Source: Physella acuta
Taxonomy: Eukaryota; Mollusca; Gastropoda; Physidae
Direction of reading: 5' to 3'
DNA length: 64,000 nt
NCBI RefSeq assembly: GCF_028476545.1
Contig: NW_026732777.1
Span: forward strand, 198,501 to 262,500
Positions within the stretch are counted from its first letter, which is position 1, and each line of letters starts with the position of its first letter. The notes below the pieces were generated by a model. That model saw only the letters and a program-made list of their open reading frames with translations, had not been told where the DNA came from and ran no database searches. A program made the position numbers and the translations under genes. Positions 12,486 through 24,342 of the stretch are shown one piece after another.

Positions 12486-13015
12486 ACTCTTGATGACACA
12501 CAACCATGCACAAAGAGCTAAGACAAAGTCGGAGCAGCAATGTCATGTTTACAGCAAAAGTACCCAGCGGTGGACGTCAACTAGCAGCGGCTTCAGTACC
12601 GCTTCCCATCACCCACTTCATCTCTTTCAAACGTCTGAAACGCAATCCGCTTGCAACCTAAACACAAATCGATAATGCTCTTGACATATTTTCTAGCTCT
12701 CGAGCAGGAGGGGAGGTAATCTCTCACTTCCCTTCCTTCCCAGTCATCTCCCCTTGGTTGTTTATGCGAGATCTGGCTGTTTTTCAATTTTCTACTCCCT
12801 GCCTGGTTAACGAAGCGTAAAGAAGCCATCATAAGCCCATATAAAGCACGGAGATGCCCCACATAAGCCCTGACAATACATGTACACACAAGGGACCCCA
12901 GACAAGCGACGGTAAATATTTTTTTTATCGGGTGTCACAATGGAACAGACACCACACTGACGAACAAAACGAGACAGTTTTTTTAAAATATTCAATGTTT
13001 ATCTACCTGTATATC
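12486..13015. other. Intronic sequence, no feature recognised
   Basis: Unique-looking sequence. Short open frames occur on both strands but overlap each other, lack splice signals and resemble nothing known. Confidence 0.45.
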
Positions 13016-13430
<415 letters not shown>

Positions 13431-13795
13431 CTATATTTGTATTAAGAAAAACTATTTTAAAAACATTGATTTTATATAATATGTTCACTTCTTCCAAAGC
13501 TTATTTTTACAACCCACATATGTAATTAGGCGTAGATAAATAGTTATATTTGTCTGGCCTCGGCAACAGCAATTTCAAATCTAATTTATGGCATGCTGCT
13601 TCATTAGACCCGTCCAAAGATTTCTAAGAGAAATGTTTGCATTCAGCTCGCTTTTTGTTTGTTCAATAAGAGTTTTTTTTTCTTTAAAAAAAAAAAGATA
13701 AAAATCGAATAATGATAATACATTTAGTCATTGGGTACAGGATTTTTATCAACCTGACACTTCAATCATAAAATACAGCAGTTTGTTTTTCAATG

Positions 13796-14020
13796 AATAG
13801 AATTTTAATGAATATAATTTTGATTAATATAATTATAATAAATATAATTTTAATGAATATAATTTTAATGTTTATAATTGTAATGAATATAATTGTAATG
13901 AATATAATGTTAATAAATAAAATTGTAATGAATCTAATGTTAATTAATATAATTTTAATTAATATAATATTAATTAGTATAATAGTTTTAATTAATATAA
14001 TTTTAATAAATATAAAACAA
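13796..14020. repeat. 15-bp AT-rich minisatellite
   Basis: About 14 units of AATATAATTTTAATG with substitutions (for example AATATAATTGTAATG). The 15-bp unit keeps frames open on both strands, which explains the isoleucine/asparagine-rich open frames here. Confidence 0.85.
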
Positions 14021-14725
14021 CCTAGCCTATTGGTAGTTACCTTCATACATTGGTATAAAATTATTTCACAACACATCTATAATTTAATACTAATATATCA
14101 AGTAAGGTTTCGTTATATTAGGTCACATTACTTTAAATTTAAATTGTATAAGGATTCAGCTTAGAAAAGTACTGGTTTAAAACATAACTCGAGATACTAT
14201 TTTAATGTATATGCTAAATGAATGAGATCTACCAAGTCTAAAGAAGAGCTAACTATGTTCAATAAAAGTAGACTGGCCTAAATAAAGGTAAAATATTGTC
14301 TTATGTTTCATACCAAATCAGCATCAAGCCGATTTAGGCTATGTAATGAGTGTGGTAGTTATTACAATTTTAATTAATCAAAGTATATGACTAATTAATT
14401 AGTTAATTATTTACTGGAATCAAATTAAACTGGTCAGACGAGTCTCCACGATCGGAATAAAGAAATCGCACGGCGTGTAGTTATATGTTACACTTCGCGA
14501 TATCACTTCATCATACCACTTTTCTTTCAGTTTTAAACGAATAATTAATTAAAAAATTAAATTATGGTCATGTCACTAAAAAGTCCAATTAGCGAAAAAA
14601 AGCATTAAAACCCTAATTTAAACTAGAAACAATTAAAAGTATAATAAATTTAAAAAAAAAAAGTAAAATTAATAAACTAAAACAACAACCTCACATCCCT
14701 TGCCGGTTTCGCTATTTGAACTAAA
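14021..14725. other. Intronic AT-rich sequence
   Basis: Nothing recognised beyond simple A/T runs and ATTAATTA words. Confidence 0.5.
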
Positions 14726-15505
14726 AAAACCGGGAGTGATCTCCACTAAACTTTCTCGAATATTCTTATATAAACCAACAGGGGATGGGAACTCGGGCTA
14801 TTGACATGATTTTTAATCCATTTTAAATACTTAAAGTTTTAAAAATAGAATAAAATCTCGTAGACAAAATAATTGCACGCCAAGTGAACTAGTGAACGCC
14901 AAATAAAAAAGTGCACAATAGCGCGCAATATTATTAGTACTTTAAAAATTTACATTAGTTTTTTGAGAAATCGGAAGTAGCGTAAATTACTACTTCCGGT
15001 TAACGGAAATTACTCAAAATTTAACAGAAGGTAGAGAATTAGATCTTTTACTTACATGTGAAATTTCATTTATCTATCTGAAATAGTACTCAAGTTATAG
15101 GCTTTTGAAAAATTCAAAGTAGGAAAAGTACCACTTCCGGTTATCGGAAATCGCTCAAAAGTTGATACGGATCTACGATTTTGATAAAATACTTATATAT
15201 GAAATTTCATCAACCTAGCTATAACGGTACTCAAGTAATCGTGTTTACACACGGACACACACACAGACACACAGACATACGGACAGAATTGCAAAGCCCA
15301 GTTTTTCAGACTGGATTACGCATAAAACCTCTTAATTTTGATAAATCTGGATTGATAATTTTTGCCCAATTAAAATAAGTCCTCTATACTTCGGATGTGA
15401 TGAAGGACTGAGGTGTAATACGGTGAAAATTGTTAAAATTTCAAGTGATTTTTGTGCACGATTACAATACTTTCTCTATACTTCGTATATACGAGAAAGT
15501 AAAAA
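14726..15505 (+). mobile_element. 0.7 kb interspersed repeat, copy 1
   Basis: Nearly identical to 47876-48573 over most of its length, from ACCGGGAGTGATCTCC to GTATATACGAGAAAGTAAAAA. It has no credible gene. It starts near CTTTCTCGAATATTC and ends with TATACGAGAAAG, a short inverted pair that hints at a non-autonomous DNA element. Inside, a unit of about 130 bp with ACTTCCGGTTA-CGGAAAT and GAAATTTCATyw is tandemly duplicated. A CA-rich microsatellite follows ATCGTGTTTACACACGGAC. The superfamily is not determined. Confidence 0.75.
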
Positions 15506-15779
15506 GTAACTAAAAAATCTGGCCAGTGATTACATTAAATTGATTAAAGCAAATGACTTCCCTGTCGTGCACATGGAGATGGAAGGGTCGCGTGCTCACG
15601 AGGACTATTAGTATGCTAATTTAGTCCCAGACGCGAGGGCTTAAAATATCAACATTTGAGGGGGGAAAGACGTAACGGAATAGGCTTAATGAAAGTAAAT
15701 GCACCACTAACTGAAGCTGTTTCATACCGTATATGTTGATGGGTATGTTTGTCTTTGCGATACCTTTACCAGAATGCTT

Positions 15780-16255
15780 CAGTGATATGAGTAGTTTAGC
15801 GATACTAGAAAAATTAACGGTACTAACAGATTAGCGATGTTAGTAGATTAACGATACTAGTAGATTAACGGTACTAATAGATTAGAGATGCTAGTAGATT
15901 AACGATAAATTCAATTAACGTTACTAGTAAATCAACGGTACTAATAGATTAGAGGCGCTAGTAGATTAACGATAAAAGTCGATTAACGTTACTAGATCTA
16001 GTAAATTAACGGCACTAATAGATTAGCGATGTTAATAGATTAACGATACTTGTAGATCAACGGTACTATTAGCGATACTTGAGATTAACGATAAAAGTCG
16101 ATTAACGTTACTAGTAAATTACCGGTACTAATAGATTTGTGGTAGTAAATTAATGATACGAATAGATTAGCAGTACTAAGAAATGAGCGGTACAAGTAAC
16201 TTAACGATGCTAATAGATTAACAATACTAGCAGGTTACCGGTACAAACAGTAGAC
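15780..16255. repeat. Degenerate GATTAACGATACTAGTA repeat
   Basis: About 25 loosely conserved units of 17-20 bp on the theme TAGATTAACGGTACTAA, interspersed with GATTAGCGATG variants. The divergence suggests an old array. Confidence 0.8.
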
Positions 16256-16383
16256 TTTTATGAACTACCTATTCGACGACTACAAAGGGAACTTGCATTC
16301 AGCAGCTAGCCCTGACCGTTACAGCATCGTAATCGGTCATTCTACCGCCATATGAAAAATTGATCTACGCCTAATCTATATAA

Positions 16384-16405
16384 CCCCCCCCCCCCCCCCC
16401 CCCCA
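16384..16405. repeat. Poly-C run
   Basis: An uninterrupted run of about 22 C. A second, shorter C-run lies near 16503. Confidence 0.9.
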
Positions 16406-16639
16406 CTGCTTTACCCTTTACACACTGTTCCAAAAAATATTCAAGAACTTAAATTCTCTTTACTACTCCCTACATTTTCTTTCACATTTCCTAAATCTCT
16501 CACCCCCCCCCCTCTCCAATTTCCAATATTTGCCCCTCAATTTTCCCATAAGCTGTACTACATATCGCTCTAGCCTTTGCGTCTAGTGCAGACCTTAACA
16601 TTACAATTAAGTGTTCTGTAGTGAACCCATCTATGCGTT

Positions 16640-17205
16640 ACGTATGTCGCCTAATTTGGCGCCCCTCTCCTATATTTAGCCTGTCCAACTACGACTTTAC
16701 CTGTATGAAGCTAACCCAAAATATACGTATATAGCATAATTTGGCGCCCCTCTACTATATTTAGCCTGTCCAAAGACGACTTTACCTGTATGAAGCTAAC
16801 CCAAAATATACGTATATAGCATAATTTGGCGCCCCTCTACTATATTTAGCCTGTCCAAAGACGACTTTACCTGTATGAAGCTAACCCAAAATATACGTAT
16901 ATAGCATAATTTGGCGCCCCTCTACTATATTTAGCCTGTCCAAAGACGACTTTACCTGTATGAAGCTAACCCAAAATATACGTATATAGCATAATTTGGC
17001 GCCCCTCTACTATATTTAGCCTGTCCAAAGACGACTTTACCGGTATGAAGCTAACCCAAAATATACGTATATAGCATAATTTGGCGCCCCTCTACTATAT
17101 TTAGCCTGTCCAAAGACGACTTTACCGGTATGAAGCTAACCCAAAATATACGTATGTCGCATCATTTGGCGCCTCTCTACTATATTTAGCCTGTCCAACT
17201 ACGAC
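16640..17205. repeat. 85-bp minisatellite array
   Basis: Six near-identical units of exactly 85 bp containing ATAATTTGGCGCCCCTCTAC, TATTTAGCCTGTCC and AAGCTAACCCAAAATATACG. End units are more diverged. It lies about 55 bp on the 3' side (minus strand) of the 51-bp UBE2E exon, so it is at the start of the long intron. Confidence 0.95.
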
Positions 17206-17258
17206 TTTACCGGAAATGCCGGATCACAAGAATCACGTGCAGACAAACGTGTACTCAC

Positions 17259-17309
17259 CTACAGTTTGGTGGAGGATCTAACGTGATTTCTGCTAATTCC
17301 TTCTGTATT
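17259..17309 (-). CDS. UBE2E: UBE2E-like ubiquitin-conjugating enzyme, upstream exon
   Basis: A 51-bp exon encodes (R)IQKELAEITLDPPPNC and the first two bases of a serine codon. This is the first helix and following loop of the E2 fold, typical of UBE2E proteins. The acceptor follows a pyrimidine tract and reads CTCACCAG; the donor is AG/GTGAGT. The phase joins the exon at 4315-4447 to give ...PPPNCSAGPKGD..., as in UBE2E orthologues, so the two exons are one gene separated by a 12.8 kb intron. The serine-rich N-terminal exon expected further right was not found; it may be within the repeats or outside the window. Confidence 0.92.
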   Translation of the reverse strand, partial: NTEGISRNHVRSSTKL

Positions 17310-17624
17310 CTGGTGAGAAAAAAAAAGAGAGTTCAAAGTTATTAAAACTCACGTTTTCGCCCAGAGCAGTCTTAATGCAAATAGATAAATATATATAGAA
17401 TTTTTATTTTAAATGTTACATTGTGACTGTTGACAAAAGAGATGACATTTATATTAGTGACAAAACGTAATTTAAAAACAATAATTTTAGATTTAAACCT
17501 ACGTCACATAGAGAACCTAAACAGTTTTTGTTTTTTAAGTTAAAAAATTGAGAAAATCATTAACTATTGACTTATTGACTATGTAAGGCCTCATAACAAG
17601 TATTACCTTACATAATTATCGTGC
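17310..17624. other. Sequence upstream of the 51-bp exon
   Basis: AT-rich sequence belonging to the preceding UBE2E intron on the minus strand. No further exon was recognised. Confidence 0.5.
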
Positions 17625-17850
17625 AAAAATGTGAGAACCATTGATTTTACCCAACTGATAAAGATCAATGACCCCTATTAAATTAATGGAGGAACCATTG
17701 ATTTTACCCAACTGATAAAGATTAATGACCCCTAGTATATTAATGTGAGAACCAGCTAATAAAGATCAATGACCAATGACCCTCCCCCCAGGTAGAGGAA
17801 TGTGAGAACCATTGATTTCTCCCAGCTCATAAAGTACAATGACCCCCCCC
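17625..17850. repeat. About 60-bp minisatellite
   Basis: Four units containing TGTGAGAACCATTGATTTTA, CCCAACTGATAAAGAT and CAATGACCCC, of unequal length because of variable spacers and a C-run. Confidence 0.85.
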
Positions 17851-17924
17851 CCCCATCAGTGTTCGATCGGGTGATTGAAGATAAGTTCAATAGTAGAAAA
17901 ACTATCAGTTTTCAATAGACATTC

Positions 17925-18345
17925 AGGTGTCAGTAGGTAGGTGTCAATATTGACAGGCAGGTGTCTACTGATTGCATGTCGATATATTGACAAGGGTCGA
18001 TACAGACAGGAATGTGTTAATATAGACAGGTGGGTGTCTACCGATTGCATGTCAATATATTGACAGGTGCCATTACAGGCAGGTAGGTGTCGATATAGAC
18101 AGGTAGGTGTCGATATAGACAGGTGGGTGTCGATATAGACAGGTAGGTGTCGATATAGACAGGTAGGTGTCGATATAGACAGGTAGGTGTCGATATAGAC
18201 AGGTAGGTGTCTGCCTCTTGCATGTCAATATATCGATAGGTGTTGATACAGACAGGTAGGTGTCGATATAGACATGTAGGTGCCGATATAGACAGGCAGG
18301 TGCCGATATAGACAGGCAGGTGGCGATATAGACAGGTAGGTGTCT
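17925..18345. repeat. 20-bp minisatellite array
   Basis: Tandem GATATAGACAGGTAGGTGTC units, about 15, interrupted by two copies of a longer segment containing GATTGCATGTCAATATATTGACAG or close variants. Confidence 0.93.
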
Positions 18346-18489
18346 AAGCAGTAGGCGTCAAATTCGACCCAGGCTGAGAGGTCTCCAGCGAAAACATGTC
18401 AAGCACGCATGAGCGTTCGGGTATCAGTGCTTAGATCACCACCTGGCCACGGACCGAGTCGATCTCAGATACATCAACAAGCCGATACT

Positions 18490-18950
18490 TGGGTGGTAAC
18501 GATTCCAATACAATCTGGTCTTACATATGGGCGGTATCAAATGTTCTGCATGATAGGAAATTTACAATGACACGTCACAGTCACAAAATGTCTTAGTGGG
18601 TGGTAACGATTCCACTGGTGATATATGTGGAGGGGGTGGTATCGAATATTCTGACAGGAAATTTATAATGATACGTCAAACAATGTCTAGAGTGGGCGGT
18701 AACGATTCCACTGCATTATGGTGATATATGTGGAGGGCGGTATCGAATATTCTGACAGGAAAATTTATGATACGTCAAACAATGTCTGCGTGGGCGGTAA
18801 CGATTCCACTGCTGTCTAGTCATATATGTACCGGTATCGAATATTCTGCATGACGGCGTTCACAATACGTCACACAAATGTCTGTGTGGGTGGTATCGAT
18901 TCAGCTGCTGGTCCTACATAGGGGCGGTGTCGAATATCCTGCATAGCGCG
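18490..18950. repeat. About 110-bp degenerate tandem repeat
   Basis: Four to five units with GTGGGCGGTAACGATTCCAC, GGCGGTATCGAATATTCTG and a CGTCAAACAATGTCT segment. Units vary in length by 10-20 bp. Confidence 0.8.
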
Positions 18951-19468
18951 ACAATGACAATGGTAAATTGATCAGCGCAGCGATTGTATTCACCACAACA
19001 GTGATCTAAACATGGAAGGAATTCCTAATTCATGTTTTATTTAATTATAATCAATTTCATTCAAACAGGACGAATCGGATCGATAACTAATAAAATAACG
19101 GTACACATTTCCGTTAACAGGTACCACGAGACCATTTGTCTGTGATTAATTATTAGGCTAATTACAACAACTTCCCTACGGAAACAAGATTAAGATTTAA
19201 CACTCAAAACTATCTTTAAACTGTAAATCCCTGACCTTAACACCTAAACCCTACCCCTAATCTCTGCATGATGACCCACAGATACCCACACAGATTTTTG
19301 TTTTAAAAAAAAAAGGTTATTGTAAATTTGTTAACTGACAAGGCTTTAGAATACGAGTCAGCTTGAGAACCTAGAGAGTTCGATTGCTAGCCTGAGACGA
19401 ACCATCAGATCGAACTTGAAGCCGACTTCACTAACCAACCCATCCAACGACGCACTATCAGAATAAGT
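18951..19468. other. Unique AT-rich sequence
   Basis: No gene, RNA or element end is recognised. Confidence 0.5.
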
Positions 19469-19634
19469 GTTTCTTTCAGGCATTTTTCTCCCGGGAGGAC
19501 GGGGGACGGACTGGTACAAGTATATATTTTTTCTATGTAAATTTCCATTTCTTTGGGATTGGGGGGGGGGGGGGGACTTTCTTCGGGGATGGGGGGGGGG
19601 GCAGCCACCACGAAGAGATGCCTGGAAGAATAAC
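19469..19634. mobile_element. MITE with GTTTCTTTCAG inverted ends (copy 2)
   Basis: Starts GTTTCTTTCAGGCATTTTTC and ends GCCTGGAAGAATAAC, a diverged inverted complement. The interior holds a 15-G and an 11-G run. It is related to 3664-3802 and 50402-50614. Confidence 0.6.
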
Positions 19635-19654
19635 TGATGAGAATCTCGAGCCGA

Positions 19655-20155
19655 CTTCACTACCCCACCCATCCTCTCCAAAGACATACCATCAGATCGA
19701 ACCTCCACCCGACCCCTCCCTAAGGCGTACCATCAGAACGAACCTCCATCCGACCCCTCCCTGAGAAATACCATCAAATCGAACCTCCATCCGACCCCTC
19801 CCTAAGGCGTACCATCAGAACGAACCTCCATCCGACCCCTCCCTGAGAAATACCATCAGATCGAACCTCTAGCCGACCCCTCCCTAAGGCGTACCATCAG
19901 AACGAACCTCCATCCGACCCCTCCCTGAGAAATACCATCAGATCGAACCTCCATCCGACCCCTCCCTAAGGCGTACCATCAGAACGAACCTCCATCCGAC
20001 CCCTCCCTCAGAAGTACCATTAGATCGAACCTCTAGCCGACCCCTACCTAAGACGTACCATTAGATCGAACCTCTAGCCGACCCCTCCCTAAGATGTACC
20101 ATCAGATCGAACCTCTAGCCGACCTCTCCCTAAGACGCACCATTAGATCGAACCA
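19655..20155. repeat. About 40-bp minisatellite array
   Basis: Roughly 12 units of 40-42 bp containing TACCATCAGAACGAACCTCC and ATCCGACCCCTCCCTAAGG, alternating with a GAGAAATACC variant. The alternation suggests duplication of two-unit blocks. Confidence 0.92.
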
Positions 20156-21180
20156 CCTCCCCCCCCCCAGTTCAATATTGGCGCGTGCAGCGCTCACTTG
20201 ATTACATCGTCTCTCGGCACCAGGCTCGGCATGTGCGGTCACGTGGGTCGTCACTCGCGAGCGTGTGCGCGCGCGTGCGTGTTTGTATCTGACAGTGTGT
20301 GTGAGTTAATAGACAAGTATGTAAGAGGCTTGTAAATTTGTGTTTGTGTTTATATGGGTCTTTAAAAAGCGACATGAATGGACTAAATTGAGAGGTAAAG
20401 ACGTAACAACTACCATTGTTGTAAAAAAAAATAACATTTATATTGTTAGTTACCGACAATACAGTCATTCACAGAGAATCATCAGAGATAACATTACAGA
20501 TTACTTTTCGGTTAGCCGTACCGTCATGGACAAACTACCATACATTATAATTTAATCTACAGAATCAGCCTGCGAGTAAGATTTGAAAACAGAAGACAAC
20601 ACTGCTCTAAAGTAGGAGACAAGCGGAAACGGTGGATATTTCAACAACGAAACGCCTGGAGTCAAAATGAAGAAAGAGAAAGGGGCGGGGTATCAGATTC
20701 AAGGACACAGAAAAAAAACCCGTCTAGAAGGTTGGTTAATCTGGCGATACCAAGAGAAACACTCTTTTAATGGTTTCTACGACCGCTTAAAAAGGTCACT
20801 ATGTTTTGGTTTCGTGTTTACTAAACCGTTAATCTGCATACATTTTTTTTATTATTTAAAAAATTAGCTCGTTAGGATTGAAAAATGGAAAAAATTCCGT
20901 AGGAGCTTTGTTATAAAAACGACAACACGAACAGGACAAAAGAAAGTGTGACCAAGAAGGGGGATAATTCTATAAAAAAAACTTCGTCAAATCCATCAGT
21001 ACTGTAAGCCCCCAACTTAATCTTCCCACACTCCTTGCCATGCCTAGAGGGAAACACGATCTTAAAAGTTGAATAGGCTAATCTTCCCGTACAGCTAACG
21101 TGTTTCTGACCGTGCTTCGAACCGGGGATCCTGTGTCAGGACATTACTGTAAATCTGCCAGCATTCAAATTACCAGGGCT
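20156..21180. other. Mostly unique sequence
   Basis: A GC/GT-rich patch at 20180-20300 is followed by ordinary AT-rich DNA. Several short open frames overlap on both strands; none has homology or splice context. A tRNA-like word (CTTCGAACCGGGGATC) near 21117-21133 may be a SINE fragment. Confidence 0.45.
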
Positions 21181-21289
21181 GGGGAGGGGGGGGGGGGGGG
21201 GTAGCCAGGTTAAAATACGACATCCTGGGGAGGGTAATGGTTACAGCCTGGGGGTGTCATGTGAGGTGGGGGAGGGTTTTATGTACATG

Positions 21290-22108
21290 TGGAGGGGGTG
21301 GCTAGGTGGTGTAGTTGTATCAAGGAGACTATAGTTAATATAAAGAAATATAGAGGTGGTGTGGGGTGTAGTTGTATCAAGGAGACTATAGTTAATATAA
21401 AGGAATATAGAGGTGGTGTGGGGTGTAGTTGTATCAAGGAGACTATAGTTAATATAAAGATATATAGAGGTGGTGTGGGGTGTAGTTGTATCAAGGAGAC
21501 TATAGTTAATATAAAGATATATAGAGGTGGTGTGGGGTGTAGTTGTATCAAGGAGACTATAGTTAATATAAAGAAATATAGAAGTGGTGTGGGGTGTAGT
21601 TGTATCAAGGAGACTATAGTTAATATAAAGATATATAGAGGTGGTGTGGGGTGTAGTTGTATCAAGGAGACTATAGTTAATATAAAGATATATAGAGGTG
21701 GTGTGGGGTGTAGTTGTATCAAGGAGACTATAGTTAATATAAAGGAATATAGAGGTGGTGTGGGGTGTAGTTGTATCAAGGAGACTATAGTTAATATAAA
21801 GATATAAAGAGGTGGTGTGGGGTGTAGTTGTATCAAGGAGACTATAGTTAATATAAAGGAATATAGAGGTGGTGTGGGGTGTAGTTGTATCAAGGAGACT
21901 ATAGTTAATATAAAGATATATAGAGGTGGTGTGGGGTGTAGGTGTATCAAGGAGACTATAGTTAATATAAAGATATATAGAGGTGGTGTGGGGTGTAGTT
22001 GTATCAAGGAGACTATAGTTAATATAAAGATATATAGAGGTGGTGTGGGGTGTAGTTGTATCAAGGAGACTATAGTTAATATAAAGATATATAGAGGTGG
22101 TGTGTAGA
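21290..22108. repeat. 57-bp minisatellite array
   Basis: About 14 nearly identical 57-bp units containing GGTGTGGGGTGTAGTTGTAT, CAAGGAGACTATAGTTAAT and ATAAAGATATATAGAG. Since 57 is 19 codons and the unit lacks stops in some frames, open frames run through the array on both strands (up to 261 codons on minus). These are by-products of the period. Confidence 0.96.
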
Positions 22109-22537
22109 ATGTGGGGGGGTGCTAACTAAGGGTGTGGAGTGGAGGGGAGTAATGCGAGTGTGTAGGTGCACTGATGTGTATTAGTAGGTGTGTGTAGGGG
22201 GGGGGGCAGGATTTTATGCACACGGGAGTTAGCTGGTGGTTACAGTAAATATAACGAACTATATGGGTAGTGTGTAGAGGGTGGGGGGGGGGGGGGGGCT
22301 AACTAGGGGTGAGGTGAGGAGCGACAGGGTGCAATGTGAAGATGAATTCAGGTGTATTATTAGGTGTAGTGTTGTGGGAGGGGCAGAAGGAGGGGAGAGA
22401 AAGGGTTGCATCCACGAGTGATGTGCATGTATCTGTGAGAGGGGCGGGGTATGTAAAGGTTAAGACTGCGGGTGGGTGAGGGGGGGGTGATCCTAATGAG
22501 TATGTGGGATTTGTCTGTAAACACGTGTAGGGGTGGG
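22109..22537. other. G-rich sequence left of the Polinton
   Basis: Contains G-runs near 22198 and 22276 and degenerate GTGTGTAGGGGGTG segments. Its last six bases, GGTGGG, are the left copy of the Polinton target duplication. Confidence 0.6.
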
Positions 22538-22572
22538 AGTAGTATATTAGGTCCCTTTTGGTTAGTATGGGT

Positions 22573-22607
<35 letters not shown>

Positions 22608-23976
22608 AAGGATATATAGGAAAATACTCCCCGCATGGGTGAGCCGCAGGAACAATGATATATAGCAAAATACTCACCCACCAGGGTGAGGTGGGTGAGC
22701 CGCAGGGACAACGAGATATAGTAAAATACTCCCTGGGGGAGCAGGAGGTACACTGGCATATAGTAAAATACTCACCCACCTGGGTGAAGGTGGGTGAGGG
22801 TGGGTGAGCCGCAGGGACAATGACATATAGTAAAATACTCACCCACCTGGGTGAGCAGGTGGGTGAGGGTGGGTGAGCCGCAGGGACAATGAGATATAGT
22901 AAAATACTCACCCACCCTAGGGTGGGTGAGCAGGTGGGGGAGTAGGTCAGTAGGTCACCACCGGTGACCTTGTGACGTAATTAGTAACATTATGACGTAA
23001 TCATTGACCTAGTTACGTAATTTTAATGCGTTTTTTAATTAGTTTTAATGAGTTTTTTAAATTTTAATTAATTTTTGACCTAGTTACGTAATTCTATTGT
23101 TTTTTAATTAATTTGATTTTAATTACTTTGTTTGTGTTTTGTTTGTTTATTTTTAATAAGTTTAATTAATTCGATTTTTTATTTATTTTGTATTTGTTTG
23201 ATTTTAACTTTTTAATTATTTTTATTTTGTTTATTTTTAATTTAATTATTTTATTTTTAATAAGTTTAATTAATTTGATTTTTATTTATTTTGTATCTAG
23301 TTACGTAATTTTAATTTTATTTTATAATTAGTTTGAATTTTTATTGACTAGTTATGTAATTTAATTACTTTGATTGTTTAATTAGTTTGTTTACTTGTTG
23401 TTTAATTTAATTACTTTGTTTATATTGTGTAATTTTTATTAACGAGTTACGTAATTTGCTTATTTGTTTGAAATTCATTTTAATTAATTTGATTTTAATT
23501 ACTTTGTTTAATTTATTTATTTGATATATTTCTTTTCTTTGTTGTTTAATTTGTTGGTTTGTTTATTTGGTTGTATGTATGTTTTAAATTCTCCCCTACA
23601 ACGACCGTGTACAAAAAACAGGTTAAATTCTCCACCACAACGAACGTTACAAACATAGAACATCCATTAAAGATAACGATCAGCCACAGCTGTTACGTAT
23701 CGACCCGCCCGCGAAGTTTTCTCACCGCTGCCCGTTTTAATGGGAATGTATTGATCGCAGCCGCTGGCCCATCACACCTAATTAAATTTTTGTTATGCTT
23801 CACCGAGTTTCCCCCGAGCGGTTGACAGGTTATGGTAATTAACGACGTACATTAAGTGCCTCTCCGTGAAGTACGTAGGTCATTATGCAACAGCTGTTGT
23901 GCGACAGCTGGTGGTGTAATTAGGTTGAGCAACCGGACATTACCTTGTTGGTTTTCTAGTACGCGTATGCTACACG

Positions 23977-24009
<33 letters not shown>
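22538..24009 (+). repeat. Polinton left terminal inverted repeat
   Basis: From outside in: the AGTAGTATATTAGG terminus; a (GAGCAG)n run at 22572-22606; five or so subterminal units with CATATAGTAAAATACTC joined by GGTGGGTGAG spacers (22610-22940); an AT-rich zone with repeated GTTACGTAATTTT; then a 0.4 kb GC-richer block with TTCTCCCCTACAACGACCG and CAGCTGTTACGTATCGA; and finally (CA)n from 23981. Up to 23980 it is 1443 bp, exactly the length of the right copy. Confidence 0.95.
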
Positions 24010-24013
<4 letters not shown>

Positions 24014-24048
24014 TTAGAACAAAAGTCTTCTTATATTTTATTTGTTTA

Positions 24049-24342
24049 TTAACGTTTTTCCAATTCATCAAAGGCTTTTAAAATTTCATCCTGTAAACTC
24101 AACAGGCGCTCAAAGCAGACGCGACTCATACTAACACCAGAATTTGTAGGAAAATTAAGATCGGTCCCATCTATAAGCTCTCTAAGATTTAAAGTGTTTT
24201 TGTTCATGAATTGGCTAACAATCGCCAATTTAAATCCGGTGTGATTCATCGTTCGTATTTCCGTCACTTTATTGTTACTCCTGGCCACAAGTATCCAATC
24301 TTCATTAGACACCTTGAAATAATCTTTTATAATTAGTTCCAA
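24049..24342 (-). CDS. Polinton small protein, possibly PC4-like
   Basis: A 97-residue protein, the last gene of the minus-strand series. Its start overlaps the end of the protease gene by 38 bases in another frame, a spacing usual in compact viral-type gene strings. The order of a beta-rich half (WILVARSNNKVTEIRTMNH) followed by GVSMSRVCFERLLSLQDEIL resembles the PC4/SUB1 single-stranded-DNA-binding fold, where a GISL-x-W helix closes the domain. That comparison is from memory and weak. If right, it would bind single-stranded DNA or modulate transcription. Otherwise it is a lineage-specific Polinton protein of unknown role. Confidence 0.7.
   Translation of the reverse strand: MELIIKDYFKVSNEDWILVARSNNKVTEIRTMNHTGFKLAIVSQFMNKNTLNLRELIDGTDLNFPTNSGVSMSRVCFERLLSLQDEILKAFDELEKR

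Noticed and set aside
21279-22064. 261-codon minus-strand open frame of 19-residue repeats
   Set aside because: It is a by-product of the 57-bp satellite; plus-strand frames are open over the same units.
22360-22911. 183-codon minus open frame across the Polinton tip
   Set aside because: It runs from subterminal repeats across the insertion boundary into flanking DNA; repeats of ILLYIIVPAAHP mirror the subterminal units.
23559-23825. 88-codon open frame present in both Polinton inverted repeats (also 30496-30762)
   Set aside because: Being in both arms, its duplication is no sign of coding. The sequence is AT-rich at the start and resembles no Polinton protein. It is kept only as part of the inverted repeat.
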